This document shows positions 19,220-27,499 of a stretch of 46,294 nt of DNA, one piece after another. Numbering within the stretch: position 1 is the stretch's first letter; each line of letters opens with the position of its first letter. A program made the position numbers and the translations under genes. Under the pieces are notes generated by a model. It had not been told where the DNA came from, did not search any database, and worked only from the letters and a program-made list of their open reading frames with translations. Source of the stretch: Tannerellaceae bacterium (GTDB lineage Bacteria; Bacteroidota; Bacteroidia; Bacteroidales; Tannerellaceae); the NCBI GenBank assembly GCA_021201565.1, contig JAJQES010000115.1, positions 1 to 46,294 on the forward strand. The letters run 5' to 3'.

Positions 19220-22163
19220 AAACAGACCGTTCCGGTTATGGGGATGGATCGGACTCTTACTGGGTGTTGTCATGTTCGCTTCCGCGGCAGATGAAAAGAC
19301 CCGTATCTCAGGAAAAGTAATTGACGAACAGCGTGAACCGGTCATCGGGGCTACGGTAATGGTAAAAGGAGAGAATGCCGGTGCGATTACCGGAATGGAC
19401 GGAGAGTTTGCACTCGAAGTTCCTTCCTCCGGCTCCATACTGGTCATTTCGTATGTGGGCTATCAAACTGTGGAAGTGCCCGTAGGTTCGCAGACATTGT
19501 TTGAAATTGTACTGGAAGAACAGAATAATTACCTCAATGACGTGGTGGTGGTCGGTTACGGCTCCATGAAAAAAGGTGAGGTGACCGGTTCCATTACCAA
19601 CGTAAAAGCAGAGGATTTTGTAAAAGGTTCCATTAAAGATCCGACTCAATTGCTGCTGGGGAAAGTAGCCGGGCTCCAGATGTCGAACTCATCTGGTGAC
19701 CCGACAGGTGGTATGCAGATCAATATCCGTGGAGTATCTACCATCTCAGCTTCGTCTGACCCCCTGATCATTATTGACGGCATACCGGGTGGAAGCCTTC
19801 ATTCCATTGCTCCGGAAGATGTAGAGAGCATTGATGTGTTGAAAGACGGTTCGGCAGCTGCTATTTATGGTACACGGGGTACGAACGGGGTGATTATTAT
19901 AACCACCAAAAAGGCCAAAAGCGGAACCCCTACTATGGAGTATCACGGCTATGTCTCCTTTGAATCTATCCGGAAAAAACCGGAAGTGTTGGATGCCGGT
20001 GATTATACACGGTTAATGAAAGACCCTTTGTTTGAAGATAAAATTGCTCATGAAGGATCATCGGTTGACTGGATCGGGGCTATTACCCGCAACGTGACCA
20101 ACCACAACCATAACCTGTCTCTGCGGGGTGGAACGGAGAAGACCAATTATGTCGCCTCCTTCAATTACAAAAAGCAGGATGGTATCCTGTTGAATACCGG
20201 GCGTGAAGTGTTCACCTTCAAAGTGGGGCTTAATCATTATATGATGGATGACAAACTGAAATTCCAGTTCAATGTCAATAACTCCACCATCAAGCAGAAT
20301 GTTGCCTGGACCAATGCCGTATTACAGGCTTCCCTGATGAATCCTACCCGCGACATTTACAATGAAGACGGATCGTATAAAGAGTATGGTACTTCCTATA
20401 AACCCTATAATCCGGTGGCACTGCTCAAAGAAGAGACTGATGAAGAGAAATGGAACTCCCTGCTGGCCAGCGGGAAAGTGATCATTTCGCCTGTTGAAGG
20501 GTTAAACCTGAGTGCGATGGGAGCTATGCAGCGGTATGACTCTATGCGGGATAAATGGAATACGTTCAACTATTTCACCACAACGATTGAGAATCGCAAC
20601 AGTGAAGTTACCAAATGGGCCAGCCAACACTTCGACAAAACGCTGGAATTAGTGGCCGACTATTCCAGATCCATCGGTTTGCATGATTTTACAGTGATGG
20701 CTGGTTACAGTTACCAGGATTTCCTGAGACAGGGAAGTTCAATGTACACCTATGATTTCCCGACAGATATCTTTGGCCCCTGGAACGTAGGCGTTTCGCA
20801 GGCGATTACAGATGGGAAAGCGGACATGTCAAGTTACAAACATGGGAGTAAACTGATCTCCTTCTTTGGCCGTATGACATATAACTATGGGGATAAATAC
20901 TTAGCCATGGCAAGTTTACGGCGCGAAGGGTCCAGTAAGTTTGGTAATAATCATAAATGGGGACTCTTCCCGGCGGTCTCTGCCGGATGGCGTATCAGTA
21001 AAGAGGAGTTTATGAAAGAGGTAGAGTTTGTAAACGACCTGAAACTGAGAGCCGGCTTTGGAGTCACGGGAACGGAGTTGAGCGACTCCTATCAATCGCT
21101 GGTTTTGTTGAATTACTCAGGCATCGGCTATATGGACGGACGTTGGGTAAACGGAGTGGTACCCGCCACCAATCCGAATCCGGACCTGAAATGGGAAACA
21201 AAAGCCGAGTTTAATGTGGGGTTGGATTTTGCTCTGTTGAAAAACCGCTTGCGGGGTACCATTGACCTCTATCAACGTACGACCCGCGACCTGTTAGCCA
21301 CCTATCAGGTGCCGGTACCGCCCAATTTCACCAGTACCATGTGGGCCAATGTGGGGAAAATCACCAACAAAGGGATTGAAATCGCTTTGCAGGGTGACAT
21401 CATCCGCACAAAAGACCTGACCTGGACACTGGGGGGAAACTTCTCCTACAATGCCAACAAATTAGTATCCCTTTCCAACGATAAATACCAGCGGGATTAT
21501 TGGTATGAAGGCTGGACCAGTTCCGGTATCCAGCAGAACACGCACATCGTACAGGAAGGAGAAAAGATCGGCCGTTTCTATGGATGGAAAGCTGTCGGAC
21601 TAACCGACGAGGGTATGTGGCTGGTTGAAGGAGCTGACGGAGAACCGAAACTGGCAAGTGAAGCCGGACAGGAAGATAAACAGGTGATCGGGAATGGCTT
21701 GCCCTCTACGTATGCAGGGTTGAATACCACCCTGCAATACAAGAACTTCGACCTGAACATCATGTTGCGCGGTGCTTTCGGTTTTGATATTCTCAATGAA
21801 TACCGGATGCACTGGGAAACCATGCGCCGTATCAGTGAAGCCAATCTGCCTAAATCGGCTCTTGATAAACCCTTCGGAGGTAATTCGTATGTATGGGATG
21901 CCCACATGTATCATAGCTACTATATCGAAAAGGGTGATTATGTAAAACTGGATAATGTAACGTTAGGATATAACTTTCATTTCAATCATCCCTACTTTAA
22001 GAAAGTGCGCCTGTATGTTTCCGGACAGAACCTCGCCACGATCACAAAGTATTCCGGTATAGATCCCGAAGTCTCTATCAAAGGACTCAGCCCGGGTGTT
22101 GAATATAAAGAACTATATCCCTCCACCCGTTCCTATACAATCGGTATCATCGCGAATTTTTAA
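19200..22163 (+). CDS. SusC/RagA-family TonB-linked outer-membrane protein
   Basis: CarboxypepD_reg-like ISGKVIDEQREPVIGATVMVKG, plug SIDVLKDGSAAAIYGTRGTNGVIIITTKK, C-terminal beta barrel ending IGIIANF. Confidence 0.95.
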   Translation: MKTVISKNRPFRLWGWIGLLLGVVMFASAADEKTRISGKVIDEQREPVIGATVMVKGENAGAITGMDGEFALEVPSSGSILVISYVGYQTVEVPVGSQTLFEIVLEEQNNYLNDVVVVGYGSMKKGEVTGSITNVKAEDFVKGSIKDPTQLLLGKVAGLQMSNSSGDPTGGMQINIRGVSTISASSDPLIIIDGIPGGSLHSIAPEDVESIDVLKDGSAAAIYGTRGTNGVIIITTKKAKSGTPTMEYHGYVSFESIRKKPEVLDAGDYTRLMKDPLFEDKIAHEGSSVDWIGAITRNVTNHNHNLSLRGGTEKTNYVASFNYKKQDGILLNTGREVFTFKVGLNHYMMDDKLKFQFNVNNSTIKQNVAWTNAVLQASLMNPTRDIYNEDGSYKEYGTSYKPYNPVALLKEETDEEKWNSLLASGKVIISPVEGLNLSAMGAMQRYDSMRDKWNTFNYFTTTIENRNSEVTKWASQHFDKTLELVADYSRSIGLHDFTVMAGYSYQDFLRQGSSMYTYDFPTDIFGPWNVGVSQAITDGKADMSSYKHGSKLISFFGRMTYNYGDKYLAMASLRREGSSKFGNNHKWGLFPAVSAGWRISKEEFMKEVEFVNDLKLRAGFGVTGTELSDSYQSLVLLNYSGIGYMDGRWVNGVVPATNPNPDLKWETKAEFNVGLDFALLKNRLRGTIDLYQRTTRDLLATYQVPVPPNFTSTMWANVGKITNKGIEIALQGDIIRTKDLTWTLGGNFSYNANKLVSLSNDKYQRDYWYEGWTSSGIQQNTHIVQEGEKIGRFYGWKAVGLTDEGMWLVEGADGEPKLASEAGQEDKQVIGNGLPSTYAGLNTTLQYKNFDLNIMLRGAFGFDILNEYRMHWETMRRISEANLPKSALDKPFGGNSYVWDAHMYHSYYIEKGDYVKLDNVTLGYNFHFNHPYFKKVRLYVSGQNLATITKYSGIDPEVSIKGLSPGVEYKELYPSTRSYTIGIIANF

Positions 22164-22168
22164 TAACC

Positions 22169-22255
22169 AGAAGTTAAGAAATCAGGAAGTAAAGAAGTTA
22201 AGAATATCATACTGAAAACTACTTGACTTCTTAACTACTTGACTTCTTAACTTCT
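22169..22255. repeat. Inverted/direct repeat cluster in the susC-susD spacer
   Basis: AGAAGTTAAGAA (22169-22180) is exactly inverted at TTCTTAACTTCT (22244-22255); two direct copies of CTACTTGACTTCTTAA. Confidence 0.8.
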
Positions 22256-22268
22256 AAAAAAACATATT

Positions 22269-23843
22269 ATGAAACACAGATTATTCAATTATATAGCAGG
22301 TCTTTTACTGGCAGTAAGTATGCTGCCGGCCTGTACGGATCTGTCGGAAACAGTCTACGACAGACTGACGGAAGGTAATTTTTACCAGAATGAAGCAGAT
22401 ATTATCGCAGCCATCATTCCTGTTTATACCGAATACCGGGGAATGCTGGAATGGCGTAAATGGTGGGACTTTGAAGAGACCACCGATATTGTAGTCACAC
22501 CCCGTGCCGCCTGGTTTGACGGAGGTATTTATATCCGCCTGCATAAACATACCTGGCGGCCGGAAGATCCTCACTTCTCCGATCTGTGGGGACAGGCTTA
22601 TGCCGGGATCAGTAACTCAAACCGGGTGATCTACCAGTTGGAGCGTTCAGATTTTGAAGTACAGGGAAAAGATGGTTTCATGGCCGAACTTGAAGTGGCC
22701 CGTGCTTATTGGTATTACATCCTGTGTGAAGCCTTTGGGAATGTACCCATAGTAGACCGCTTTGATGTGCCGGAAGGATACCTGCCGGAAACCAATACCC
22801 GCAAAGAGGTGTATGAGTTTATCGAAAGTAGCTTAGTAAATAACATCGACAAACTGAATGACGATGTGAAAAGTACCTACGGACGGTTCAATAAATGGAA
22901 TGCAAAGATGTTGCTGGCCCGCCTCTACCTGAATGCCGAATCATGGATTGGGGTCAATAAATACAAAGAGTGTATGGACCTGTGTACAGAAATACTGGGT
23001 TCCGGAAAATATGCCCTTGAGTCCGATTACAGCGCTCCCTTTTACAGCAACAACGAACACTCTACGGAGATCATGTTCGCTTATCCGGCCGATGAGGTAA
23101 AAACCAATACGACCATCTACATGGCGTTACAGAAGACCCTCCATCCTTCTAATGTGCAGACGTTCAACCTGACGACCTGGCTGGATAACGGAGTGTGTGC
23201 CGTACCGGATTTTATCAATACCTATACCGAAGGAGATAAACGTCTGGAAAAGACCTGGCGGATGGGACAGCAATACGGCAGTGATGGCTCCATGTTGTAT
23301 TGTACCGGCCTGGTAGCTGGCTGGGAAGGCCGTCCGTTAATTTACACCAACGAGATCAGCAGCATAGAAGATGCCGGCGAAGCAGAGGGATACCGTTGCG
23401 GTAAATATGAGATCAAGATGGGCACCGGACGTTCATTAGATAATGACTGGGTAGCTATGCGCTATGCAGAGGTCTACTATATGAAAGCGGAATGTATCCT
23501 GCGTACCCACGGAGATGCCCAGGAAGCAGCTTCCTTAGTAAACGAAGTCCGCCGGCGTGCATTTGACAACTATACACCATTGACCGGACAGCAATTACAG
23601 GAAACGATTGAAGTAAATGGTGTCCCGGTTCAGTACGGGCTCCTGCTGAAAGAATGGGGCATTGAGTTCGCCCTTGAAGGACTGCGCAGAAGCCAGTTAA
23701 TCCGCTTTGATAACAACTATATCAAAGGGAACTGGCTGTTCCACGACCCGTCCGGCTCAGCACACCTGAATATTTTCCCTATTCCATTCTCTGAACGACA
23801 AGCAAATACAAAATTGAAACAAAATGAAGGATATACAGAATAA
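22269..23843 (+). CDS. SusD/RagB-family nutrient-binding lipoprotein
   Basis: Signal with MLPACTDLSETVYD lipobox; SusD-typical C-terminus EWGIEFALEGLRRSQLIRF ... LNIFPIP. Confidence 0.92.
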   Translation: MKHRLFNYIAGLLLAVSMLPACTDLSETVYDRLTEGNFYQNEADIIAAIIPVYTEYRGMLEWRKWWDFEETTDIVVTPRAAWFDGGIYIRLHKHTWRPEDPHFSDLWGQAYAGISNSNRVIYQLERSDFEVQGKDGFMAELEVARAYWYYILCEAFGNVPIVDRFDVPEGYLPETNTRKEVYEFIESSLVNNIDKLNDDVKSTYGRFNKWNAKMLLARLYLNAESWIGVNKYKECMDLCTEILGSGKYALESDYSAPFYSNNEHSTEIMFAYPADEVKTNTTIYMALQKTLHPSNVQTFNLTTWLDNGVCAVPDFINTYTEGDKRLEKTWRMGQQYGSDGSMLYCTGLVAGWEGRPLIYTNEISSIEDAGEAEGYRCGKYEIKMGTGRSLDNDWVAMRYAEVYYMKAECILRTHGDAQEAASLVNEVRRRAFDNYTPLTGQQLQETIEVNGVPVQYGLLLKEWGIEFALEGLRRSQLIRFDNNYIKGNWLFHDPSGSAHLNIFPIPFSERQANTKLKQNEGYTE

Positions 23844-25455
23844 AAAGGCCCCCTCAACTCCCCCGAAGGGGGAGCTTCTTAAAGGAATAACTTCTCACCC
23901 TCTGACTCCTCCCCTTTGGGGAGGCTGGGTGGGGCTTCTCTTTCTTTTTCTTTTTTCGTGCGGAGAGCCGTCGGGTAAACCTATGGACTATCCCGAAACA
24001 GTGACGTTCACCCATGAACAACTGTTGGATAAAGTAAAAGGGGGATGGGCCGGACAGGCGATCGGAGTCACCTTTGGCAGTTATACCGAATTCATTCACC
24101 AGGGAACGTTTATACTGGATTACCAGCCGATACCCTGGTATCCCGGCTATATGAAAGAGTTAATGGAAGTCTGGCCGGACCTGTATGATGATATTTATAT
24201 GGACCTGACCTTCGTAGATGTTTTTGAACGGGTGGGATTGGATGCCCCGGTCGACTCCTTTGCGATGGCTTTTGCATACGCGGATTACAACCTATGGCAT
24301 GCCAACCAGGCCGCCCGGTATAATATCCAGCATGGTATCAAAGATCCCGGACACTGGATGAACAATCCGCATGCGGATGATCTGGATTACCAGATCGAAG
24401 CTGATTTTGCCGGTATCATGAGTCCGGGAATGCCCAATACATCCTCCGAAATCAGCGATAAGATCGGGCATATTATGAATTATGGTGACGGCTGGTATGG
24501 CGGGGTGTTTGTCGGGGCGATGTATAGTCTGGCCTATATATCCGAAGATATCGGATGGATCGTGAGCGAAGCGTTAAAGACGATTCCCGAAAATACGAAG
24601 TTTCACCAGTGCATTGCCGATGTGATCCGCTGGCATACCCAATTCCCGGATGACTGGCACCGTACCTGGCTGGAATTACAGCGCCACCATGCGGAAGACA
24701 TCGGATGTCCGGATGGAGTCTTTCACCCCTTTAACATAGACGCCCGGATCAATGCAGCCTATATTGTACTGGGATTGTTGTATGGAGAGGGTAACTTCAC
24801 CAAAACGCTGGAAATCTCCACCCGCGCCGGACAGGACTCCGATTGTAATCCATCCAATGCCGCCGGGATATTAGGTACGATGTATGGATACAGCCGCATC
24901 CCGGAATACTGGATGGAAGGCATACGGAGTGCGGAGGATATGGACTTCAAATATACCACGATGTCGATGAATAAAATCTATACTACCAGTTTCGGACATG
25001 CATTGGAAACGATCCGGCGCAACGGCGGAACCGTAACTCCTGACCAGATAACGATCGCGGTCCAGCCCCCCAAAGCGGTCCGGTATGAACAGGGATTTGA
25101 AGACATGTACCCGGTATTGCGTAAACCCTTCCACCACGGCGATATAACCAGCGTCGAATTTGAGTTTGAAGGCACAGGATTTGTCGTGCGGGGCGAAGCC
25201 GCTAAGAGAGACGGTGTAACCACAGACGGTGCCTTTACCGCCTCTTTATATCTGGATGGCCAGAAGGTCGAAACAGCTAATTTCCCCACATCCTTCCATT
25301 CCCGGCGCTTAGATCTGTTCTGGAAATACCAGTTACCCAAAGGAAAACATACTGTTCGCATAGTGGTAGATGAACCACAAAAAGACTATTTACTCCGTTC
25401 ATGGGATTATATCATTTATTCCGACCAACCCGTTAAAACGACCCATCCGGAATAA
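23824..25455 (+). CDS. Secreted/lipoprotein ADP-ribosylglycohydrolase family protein with C-terminal accessory domain
   Basis: VKGGWAGQAIGVTFG, DDIYMDLTFVDVFE, GQDSDCNPSNAAGILGTMYG typical of ADP-ribosylglycohydrolases; LFLFLFSCGEPSG lipobox. Confidence 0.88.
   Translation: MKDIQNKKAPSTPPKGELLKGITSHPLTPPLWGGWVGLLFLFLFSCGEPSGKPMDYPETVTFTHEQLLDKVKGGWAGQAIGVTFGSYTEFIHQGTFILDYQPIPWYPGYMKELMEVWPDLYDDIYMDLTFVDVFERVGLDAPVDSFAMAFAYADYNLWHANQAARYNIQHGIKDPGHWMNNPHADDLDYQIEADFAGIMSPGMPNTSSEISDKIGHIMNYGDGWYGGVFVGAMYSLAYISEDIGWIVSEALKTIPENTKFHQCIADVIRWHTQFPDDWHRTWLELQRHHAEDIGCPDGVFHPFNIDARINAAYIVLGLLYGEGNFTKTLEISTRAGQDSDCNPSNAAGILGTMYGYSRIPEYWMEGIRSAEDMDFKYTTMSMNKIYTTSFGHALETIRRNGGTVTPDQITIAVQPPKAVRYEQGFEDMYPVLRKPFHHGDITSVEFEFEGTGFVVRGEAAKRDGVTTDGAFTASLYLDGQKVETANFPTSFHSRRLDLFWKYQLPKGKHTVRIVVDEPQKDYLLRSWDYIIYSDQPVKTTHPE
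23847..23937 (+). repeat. Palindromic C/G-rich repeat lying inside the N-terminal coding region of the ADP-ribosylglycohydrolase
   Basis: CTCCCCCGAAGGGGGAG (23858-23874) and CTCCCCTTTGGGGAG (23909-23923), followed by GCTGGGTGGGGCTT. Confidence 0.8.
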
Positions 25456-25475
25456 AATGATCCGTTTTTCATTAG

Positions 25476-25509
25476 GAGGCTGACCCTAAAAGTCAGCCTC
25501 ATTTTTTTA
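25476..25509 (+). terminator. Rho-independent terminator after the ribokinase/SusCD/ADP-ribosylglycohydrolase operon
   Basis: GAGGCTGAC-cctaaaa-GTCAGCCTC followed by ATTTTTTT. Confidence 0.92.
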
Positions 25510-25640
25510 TTAATCAAAGATATGGATTGCCCTCCGGTTATAAAAATGATATATTTGTATTACTTTGCCAGGAATACAATGTGTCCTTAGCAGGGCGGAA
25601 CATTCCAATGAACAATTAGTAACCATCCGGTGACCTTTTA

Positions 25641-25818
25641 TCTGCCGGATAGGGTCCTTTTAAAAAAGGTCTGCCATACTACTGTGCGCACACCTGCGGA
25701 TGTTCGACCGCACAACCGCAGGTGTTCGACTGCACATCCGCGGTTGTGCGACCGGACATGTGTGAATGTGCGCACTGATGGATACCGGAAGTAGCATAAA
25801 AGGATATTATCCGGCAGA
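25641..25818. repeat. Array B: ~178-bp fold-back element with 22-nt outer arms enclosing 22-nt units
   Basis: Outer arms TCTGCCGGATAGGGTCCTTTTA (25641-25662) and TAAAAGGATATTATCCGGCAGA (25797-25818), 19/22 complementary; inner units start 25692, 25714, 25736, 25758. Confidence 0.8.
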
Positions 25819-25926
25819 CAAAAGGAGACTGGAAAAGGGATACCTCTTCCCCGGTTTTTACCGGACGTTTGCTGTTTAAATTACAGCCTCATACGGAACA
25901 TATTATGTGGATTGAAGTAAGTTTCT

Positions 25927-25934
25927 TATCTTTG
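25927..25934 (+). promoter_or_regulatory. Candidate -7 element TATCTTTG for the rhomboid gene
   Basis: TAnnTTTG match 30 nt upstream of ATG 25964. Confidence 0.5.
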
Positions 25935-25963
25935 AGGTAGAAACAACCTTTTTTTACTTTAGT

Positions 25964-26533
25964 ATGAAAAACACAGTTAGAAGAATTTTGTATGCTTTTG
26001 ATGTACCTATTATTTTGATTATTATCATCTGGGTGATAAAGATCATCGAATCTGTTTTTAGTGTGAGTTGGTCGAACTGGGGCATTCTCCCCCGCCATAC
26101 CGAAGGGTTAATGGGGATCCTGTTTTCTCCTTTGTTGCATGGTAATTTCACCCATTTATCATCCAATACGGGACCTTTTTTGGTATTAAGCTGGTGTTTG
26201 TTCTATTTTTACCGGCAGATCAGTTGGATGGTATTTCCTTTGCTTTGGATCTTATCCGGCATTCTGACCTGGTGTATCGGGCGAACAGCCTGGCATATCG
26301 GTGCCAGCGGATTGATCTATGCCCTGGCTTCTTTCCTGTTTTTCAGTGGCTTTTTCAAAAAGTATATTCCTTTGCTGATTGTCTCTCTGGTGATTGCATT
26401 TGTATATGGAGGGCTTGTCTGGGGATTACTCCCGACAGCCAGCTATGTGTCCTGGGAAGGACATTTGTCGGGTGCCATCGCGGGTTATCTGGTGGCTTAT
26501 CTTTTTCATAAAGAGAATATTCAGCGTCCTTGA
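25964..26533 (+). CDS. Rhomboid-family intramembrane serine protease
   Basis: HGNFTHLSSN, HIGASGLIYAL (GxSG) and EGHLSGAIAGYLVA (catalytic His) motifs in a 6-TM protein. Confidence 0.9.
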   Translation: MKNTVRRILYAFDVPIILIIIIWVIKIIESVFSVSWSNWGILPRHTEGLMGILFSPLLHGNFTHLSSNTGPFLVLSWCLFYFYRQISWMVFPLLWILSGILTWCIGRTAWHIGASGLIYALASFLFFSGFFKKYIPLLIVSLVIAFVYGGLVWGLLPTASYVSWEGHLSGAIAGYLVAYLFHKENIQRP

Positions 26534-26537
26534 ATGA

Positions 26538-27197
26538 GTGATTCGCATGTCCCGGTTGGAAACTATACAGATAGAAAAGATGTCCGGCGGCGAGCTGGAT
26601 AAAGTGGCTCAATTGCTGACGGATGCGTTTGAAACAAATCCGGCTTATTCTTTAGTCTTTGAGAATAAGGAGCATGTTCGGAAAGGATTGTTCTGGTTGT
26701 TCAGAACAAATTTGTTTTTATTGAACCGCGGAGAGATCCTGACCCGGGTCATAAAAGAGTCGGGGAAGATCATCGGCACTTTCTCTGTCCTGCCTCCCGG
26801 AGGGGTGAAAACGAATGCTCTTAGCTATCTGCAAATAGGGTTGCCAGGTTTTATTTGCCGGTTTGGTTTTAAGACATTACGCAAGATGTTGAAGATGGAT
26901 GAATTTAATAAAGGAATTCTTCGTCAATCCATGCCGGCGGAAGAATACTATTATTTATCTATGGTAGCTCTCCGGGAAGAGTGCCGTGGCAAAGGGATAG
27001 GTTCGTATGCGATCCGGACTTGTCTGGAAGAGCTATCAAAAGAGGCTGGAAATTGTCGTCTGATGGGCCTGACTACTCAACTGCCGGAAAATGTTGTATT
27101 CTATTCAAAACTGGGTTTTGTCAAACTGGACGAAGCCACTCTCACTTTTCAGGGAGAGAGTTATTACAATTGTAATATGACCTATCAGTTTGAGTGA
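26538..27197 (+). CDS. GNAT-family N-acetyltransferase
   Basis: YLSMVALREECRGKGIGSYAIRTCLEE; GLTTQLPENVVFYSKLGFVKLDE; start could be ATG 26547. Confidence 0.85.
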   Translation: MIRMSRLETIQIEKMSGGELDKVAQLLTDAFETNPAYSLVFENKEHVRKGLFWLFRTNLFLLNRGEILTRVIKESGKIIGTFSVLPPGGVKTNALSYLQIGLPGFICRFGFKTLRKMLKMDEFNKGILRQSMPAEEYYYLSMVALREECRGKGIGSYAIRTCLEELSKEAGNCRLMGLTTQLPENVVFYSKLGFVKLDEATLTFQGESYYNCNMTYQFE

Positions 27198-27232
27198 CCA
27201 GTCTTTTATACTGCCATACTGTATATACTACC

Positions 27233-27330
27233 TGCTGGCGCGGAACTCCGATTCCGTGACCTGCTGGCTCCGTTTCCGTGCCTAAAATACTCCGGACGCT
27301 AAGGCACGGATTCGGAGATCCGCGCCAGCA
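27233..27330. repeat. Inverted-repeat element with 26-nt arms
   Basis: TGCTGGCGCGGAACTCCGATTCCGTG (27233-27258) versus CACGGATTCGGAGATCCGCGCCAGCA (27305-27330), 24/26 complementary. Confidence 0.9.
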
Positions 27331-27332
27331 AA

Positions 27333-27476
27333 GGGACCGCAAAGTCACAGAACTTAGTTACAAAATGAATAGTCGAAACAGTCTGTTTTTATGCGGTCCC
27401 CGGTCAAGCCGGGGAACAAGGTGCTTTAGAAACAAAATAAAAAAATCTGCGTCCTCTGCGAATTCAGCGTGCCCTG
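27333..27476. repeat. Adjoining palindromic/TCTGCGT repeat island
   Basis: GGGACCGCA (27333) / TGCGGTCCC (27392); CCCCGG-TCAAG-CCGGGG (27398-27414); ATCTGCGTCCTCTGCGAATTCAGCG. Confidence 0.7.
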
Positions 27477-27499
27477 TGGCTTATTTCTAAACAGGGCTC

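Noticed and set aside
25692-25779. CRISPR array
   Set aside because: Contiguous 22-nt degenerate units inside a palindrome, no unique spacers, no cas genes
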